A stretch of 64,000 nt of DNA from Candidatus Nitrosopumilus sp. (GTDB lineage: Archaea > Thermoproteota > Nitrososphaeria > Nitrososphaerales > Nitrosopumilaceae): NCBI GenBank assembly GCA_025699075.1, contig JAILWG010000005.1:1-64000 (forward strand), in the 5' to 3' direction. Positions 60,708 to 64,000 of the stretch are shown here, piece after piece; positions within the stretch are counted from its first letter, which is position 1, and every line of letters starts with the position of its first letter. The translations under genes were made by a program, and so were the position numbers. The notes under the pieces were generated by a model. That model was not told the DNA's origin, ran no database searches, and saw only the letters and a program-made list of their open reading frames with translations.

Positions 60708-62768
60708 ATGGCAATTAATCCTTTTACTTCATTTGTGTTTGATCTGTTTATTTTATCTGCAATAATTATCACTGCATATACAGTTAATTTCTATTATCTT
60801 GCATTTGTCTCTCGAACCAGAAACGAAGCTCGTCCTACTCTAGATTGGGGAACCCCTACCGTTACTATCCAGTTGCCAATTTATAATGAAAAATATGTCG
60901 CAAAAAGATTAGTTGACTCTGTTTGTAATATGGATTACCCAAAAGACAAAATGAGAATTATGGTATGTGATGATTCTGATGATGATACAGTTGAATTACT
61001 TCGTGACGTTGTTGATGATTACAAAAAACAGGGATTCCAAATTGAACATGTAAGGCGTGATTCAAGAAAAGGGTACAAGGCAGGCGCATTAAAACATGCT
61101 ATGCAATCTACTGATACAGAACTTGTTGCCATCTTCGATGCCGATTTCATTCCTCCTACTTGGTTTCTTAAACGAGCAATCCCCCATTTTTCAAAATCAA
61201 ACATAGGGCTAGTTCAATGCAGATGGGGGCATGTCAATGAAAATTATTCAACAATCACTCAAGTGCAGGCACTGAGTATAGACTTTCATTTCCTTGTAGA
61301 GCAAAAAGCCAAAAGCAATTCAAACCTCTTCATGAATTTCAATGGGACTGCCGGAATTTGGAGACGTGAATGCATTGAAGATGCTGGAGGTTGGCATACT
61401 GCTACTCTTGTAGAGGATCTTGACTTGAGTTATAGAGCACAAATGAAAGGTTGGAAATGTTTGTTCTTGCCTGATATTGTAGTTGATGCTGAATTACCTG
61501 CCCAAATTAATGGTGCAAAAAGACAACAATTTCGTTGGGCAAAAGGCTCTATTCAATGTGCAATAAAATTACTTTCAGATATTGGATTAAAACGAAATGT
61601 CGGAATTGAAGCAAAAATTCAGGCCTTTATTCAACTCACACGTCACATTGTTTATCCTCTTGTTTTGATACAATTTCTATGCTTACCTGTTTTATTGGCA
61701 GCTCAAGTTAATCTCTATGTAGTAAGTGTTCTTCCTGCAATCACTATTGCAACATATCTTGCAATGGGGCCTGGTGCGTATGTTGTGGTAATACATGGCA
61801 TGTATCAAAAGTCATGGAAATCAAAAGCAAAATTACTTCCAGCACTGCTTGTCTACAATGCTGGCATGTCTGTAAATAACACAGTTGCAGTTTTTGATGC
61901 AATACTTGGAAAGAAAAATGAATTTCATAGAACTCCAAAATATGGAATAGTAACAAAAAAAGATGATTGGAGAGACAAGGCATACAATTTACCTTTCACA
62001 CAAACAACTCTTTTGGAAATATTTTTTGGCGTTTATGGAATAATGGGGATTTTCATTTCAATATTTTCAAACAATCCTGTCTTTGTACCGATAATTGCTA
62101 TTCAAACACTCGGATTTTTCTATATTGCAATGTTGAGTTTGTCTCATACAAGGTTTAAAAGAAATAAATCAAGTGATTATCGACCAAAGACTAAGAAAGA
62201 AAAAATGGCAAATAATGTTTACAAACTTTCCATGATTGGAATTCTCGGAATTATAATTTTTGGGGTATTCATGGCCATTTCTGGATACAATGCTGATATT
62301 TACCCCCTTGATAGGATTAGAGGAAATCTTGATGGGATTGTGTCTTCATCAGATCCTGATGTGATACGTGAGCATTTAGTTGCAATTCAATCTGATTTAG
62401 ATTTGATAATGGTCAATTTACCTGAAACAAGAAATTCTGAAGGTGAGGTAATTTCAAGAAATCCTGTTTGGATATTTGGAACAGAATCTACCAACTTTCT
62501 TAGGATACAAAACAACATAGACACAATGTTTACAGGACTGGATGAAATTTCATCAATATCAAAAGATAATTCTGCATATCATACTGGGATGTTAGATATT
62601 AACGAAAGAGCACTATTATTGAAAATTAACATTATGGATGCAACTCCATACATGTATGTCAGTCCTGCAAATATGATGCTTAGTGTAATCTGGATTGCAG
62701 CAATCGTGGGAATCTTTGCCGCACTGAAAAGAAAGAAAGAACAACTCAATAAATCTGATGAAGCATAA
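60708..62768 (+). CDS. Membrane GT2 glycosyltransferase (cellulose-synthase-like)
   Basis: The 686 residues begin with a TM span, then a family 2 domain with PTVTIQLPIYNEKYVAKRL, CDDSDDDTVELL, AIFDADFIPPTWFL, LVEDLDLSYRAQMKGW, and QQFRWAKGSIQC (the processive Q-x-x-R-W). Several TM spans follow (320-520), and an extra ~150-residue extracytoplasmic part before a last TM span. It probably makes or exports a polysaccharide or glycolipid. Confidence 0.9.
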   Translation: MAINPFTSFVFDLFILSAIIITAYTVNFYYLAFVSRTRNEARPTLDWGTPTVTIQLPIYNEKYVAKRLVDSVCNMDYPKDKMRIMVCDDSDDDTVELLRDVVDDYKKQGFQIEHVRRDSRKGYKAGALKHAMQSTDTELVAIFDADFIPPTWFLKRAIPHFSKSNIGLVQCRWGHVNENYSTITQVQALSIDFHFLVEQKAKSNSNLFMNFNGTAGIWRRECIEDAGGWHTATLVEDLDLSYRAQMKGWKCLFLPDIVVDAELPAQINGAKRQQFRWAKGSIQCAIKLLSDIGLKRNVGIEAKIQAFIQLTRHIVYPLVLIQFLCLPVLLAAQVNLYVVSVLPAITIATYLAMGPGAYVVVIHGMYQKSWKSKAKLLPALLVYNAGMSVNNTVAVFDAILGKKNEFHRTPKYGIVTKKDDWRDKAYNLPFTQTTLLEIFFGVYGIMGIFISIFSNNPVFVPIIAIQTLGFFYIAMLSLSHTRFKRNKSSDYRPKTKKEKMANNVYKLSMIGILGIIIFGVFMAISGYNADIYPLDRIRGNLDGIVSSSDPDVIREHLVAIQSDLDLIMVNLPETRNSEGEVISRNPVWIFGTESTNFLRIQNNIDTMFTGLDEISSISKDNSAYHTGMLDINERALLLKINIMDATPYMYVSPANMMLSVIWIAAIVGIFAALKRKKEQLNKSDEA

Positions 62769-64000
62769 TTAACTAATGTTTAGATCTCTTCTTATTTCAT
62801 CAACTGCTCTGATTCCGTAAATGTCTCTTACTTGCTGAACTCTGATTGATTCTTTTAACATGTCTCTTCCTATTGCATTTGTTAAAATTGAATACACATC
62901 GCTAAATCTGACTTCCCATTTGTCTGCACAATCTAGTATTTTACTTACGGCCCACTGTCTGACTTCGTGTGGGAATGGTATCTTTTCTCCAGATTCTATT
63001 GAAATCCTATCGAACAAATTAACAATGTCTGCAGTTTGGGATGCCATCTTTTCGATATCTTCAGCAACACCGTATTTTGATTCCGAATTCATTCTGATAT
63101 TTGATTGATATTCTGAGAGTTTCAACAGTGCCATCATTTCTTTTGAGGAATCACTAGATGCTTTGTTTGTAACTTCTTTAACTGATTGCAATTCTTGGAA
63201 TAGTTTTTCTGATTTTTGATGGAATTCTATTGTGGATGCATCTTGTCTTTTTAGAGTATCTGAAACTGAAGAGATTTTTTGCTCAATGCTATTTGTTTTG
63301 TCAAATACACTCTGCTTGAAATTGGATACTTCTTCTTGAACTGACTTGAGTCCTTCTCCTACAAAGGCAGTAGAATCTGCCCTTTGTGCAAGTGATCCAA
63401 TCTCTGTCTCAATTTTGTCAATCTTGCCTCCCAATCCTTTGATTGATTCTAGGCTCAAATTATCCAAAGAATTTGCTTTTGCTGCTACTGTCTCAAACTG
63501 TTGTTTGAGGCCATCTATGACTCCTCCCAAAGAATCAATTTTTGATGCTTTTGCAGATATGGCATCAATTGTAATTTTGATTGCATCTAATTCTGCATTA
63601 AGATTTGAACTGGATGCTACTCCTTCTGAAATTCTTCCTAGTTCTTGTTTTAGGCTTTCGATAATTTGAGAACCTGTATCTAATTTTGCTGTCTTACCTG
63701 AAATTTCCTCTATTGAGTTTTTGAGATGATCTATCTCCGAACTGATTTCTAAAAATGAGTCTGTCTTTCCAGAAACTTTTCTTAGATCATCTCTTACTTC
63801 ATCAATCCTTTGAGCAATTTTGATGATCATCTGAGAATTGTTTCTAATTGAATTCATGCTATCCTCTACTTGCTTGGATAATTCTTGAGGTTTTGATGAT
63901 TTTTGTAATTCGGAAATTCTACTAATTTCTTGTTCTAATTTTGCTGTTTGATCATTTATTTTGTTTACTAGATTTGATTGTGTTCTTACTTGATTTAATC
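62769..64000 (-). CDS. Long coiled-coil protein, N-terminal part outside window
   Basis: The frame is open from the window edge through to the stop at 62769, so the gene starts beyond 64000; the in-frame ATG at 63857 is internal. It consists of repeated ~30-40-residue coiled-coil units (INSIRNNSQM... and IDGLKQQFETVAAKANS), ending with a helical domain (WEVRFSDVYSILTNAIG, RDIYGIRAVDEI). It may be a cytoskeletal or chromosome-linked protein; no family is recognised. It is convergent with the glycosyltransferase, 0 nt apart. Confidence 0.8.
   Translation of the reverse strand, partial: LNQVRTQSNLVNKINDQTAKLEQEISRISELQKSSKPQELSKQVEDSMNSIRNNSQMIIKIAQRIDEVRDDLRKVSGKTDSFLEISSEIDHLKNSIEEISGKTAKLDTGSQIIESLKQELGRISEGVASSSNLNAELDAIKITIDAISAKASKIDSLGGVIDGLKQQFETVAAKANSLDNLSLESIKGLGGKIDKIETEIGSLAQRADSTAFVGEGLKSVQEEVSNFKQSVFDKTNSIEQKISSVSDTLKRQDASTIEFHQKSEKLFQELQSVKEVTNKASSDSSKEMMALLKLSEYQSNIRMNSESKYGVAEDIEKMASQTADIVNLFDRISIESGEKIPFPHEVRQWAVSKILDCADKWEVRFSDVYSILTNAIGRDMLKESIRVQQVRDIYGIRAVDEIRRDLNIS

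Noticed and set aside
63345..63670. Open frames on the plus strand opposite the coiled-coil gene
   Set aside because: They are antisense to a strong coding frame with heptad periodicity and have no motif.

Overview
The window is chromosomal DNA of an ammonia-oxidising Thaumarchaeon (Nitrososphaerota), most like Nitrosopumilus. The evidence is AT-rich DNA, TATA boxes about 25-30 nt upstream of leaderless ATG/GTG/TTG starts, and archaeal ribosomal proteins, SecY, Cbf5, Rpo3, exosome, prefoldin, KEOPS, Nob1 and CofE. A PstS protein also carries the IPxWI...NAxWW C-terminal module that I know from thaumarchaeal secreted proteins. The assignment rests on reading, not on a database search.

Layout. 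1-8071: tail of a Pro/Glu-repeat protein and argF, then the distal spc-type operon (uL18, uS5, uL30, uL15, SecY, AdkA, DUF106/YidC-like, Cmk, Cbf5) and a membrane-anchored protein. 8131-19944: tRNA-Ser(GGA) with a short intron, immediately followed by an apparent integrated element. A 22-nt sequence from the tRNA 3' end recurs, with one mismatch, at 19923-19944. Between the two copies lie a tyrosine integrase, a repeat-dense non-coding stretch, a three-gene ABC-3C (DUF3732) defence-type operon, and a complete phosphate module (pstS, an AbrB-PhoU regulator, pstC-pstA-pstB-phoU). Identical 10-bp palindrome cores sit upstream of pstS and of pstCAB. 19945-24897: a copper/redox region (four-helix copper-storage protein, Met-rich cupredoxin, DM13 protein, acidic coiled-coil secreted protein) interleaved with three copies of a structured non-coding repeat, then an HxlR regulator facing a ladder of palindromes and a tiny translationally coupled operon.

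25016-32908: signalling and accessory genes: two membrane histidine kinases, two stand-alone receiver proteins, small hypothetical proteins, and a Fur regulator divergent from three overlapping micro-genes for CxxC proteins. 33005-44837: DUF302 protein, an eRF1/Vms1-like GGQ protein, an FAD oxidoreductase, a possible ChuX/HutX-like protein, a 2-hydroxyacid dehydrogenase, 2-oxoacid:ferredoxin oxidoreductase alpha and beta, CofE, a P-II protein with an altered T-loop, and several micro-ORFs. 44903-48665: two complete isopropylmalate-isomerase-type pairs in tandem. 48643-51330 (minus strand): sugar nucleotidyltransferase, then uS9, uL13, eL18 and Rpo3. 52540-57616: SBDS-Rrp4-Rrp41-Rrp42-eL43-Pcc1-prefoldin beta superoperon, XPF-type nuclease and Nob1. 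57606-64000: NAD kinase, tandem rhodanese, a 4Fe-4S protein, a membrane GT2 glycosyltransferase and a coiled-coil protein running off the end.

The housekeeping blocks cover ribosome synthesis, secretion and RNA decay. The accessory block between the att-like repeats and the copper/small-protein zones hold most of the unexplained structure.
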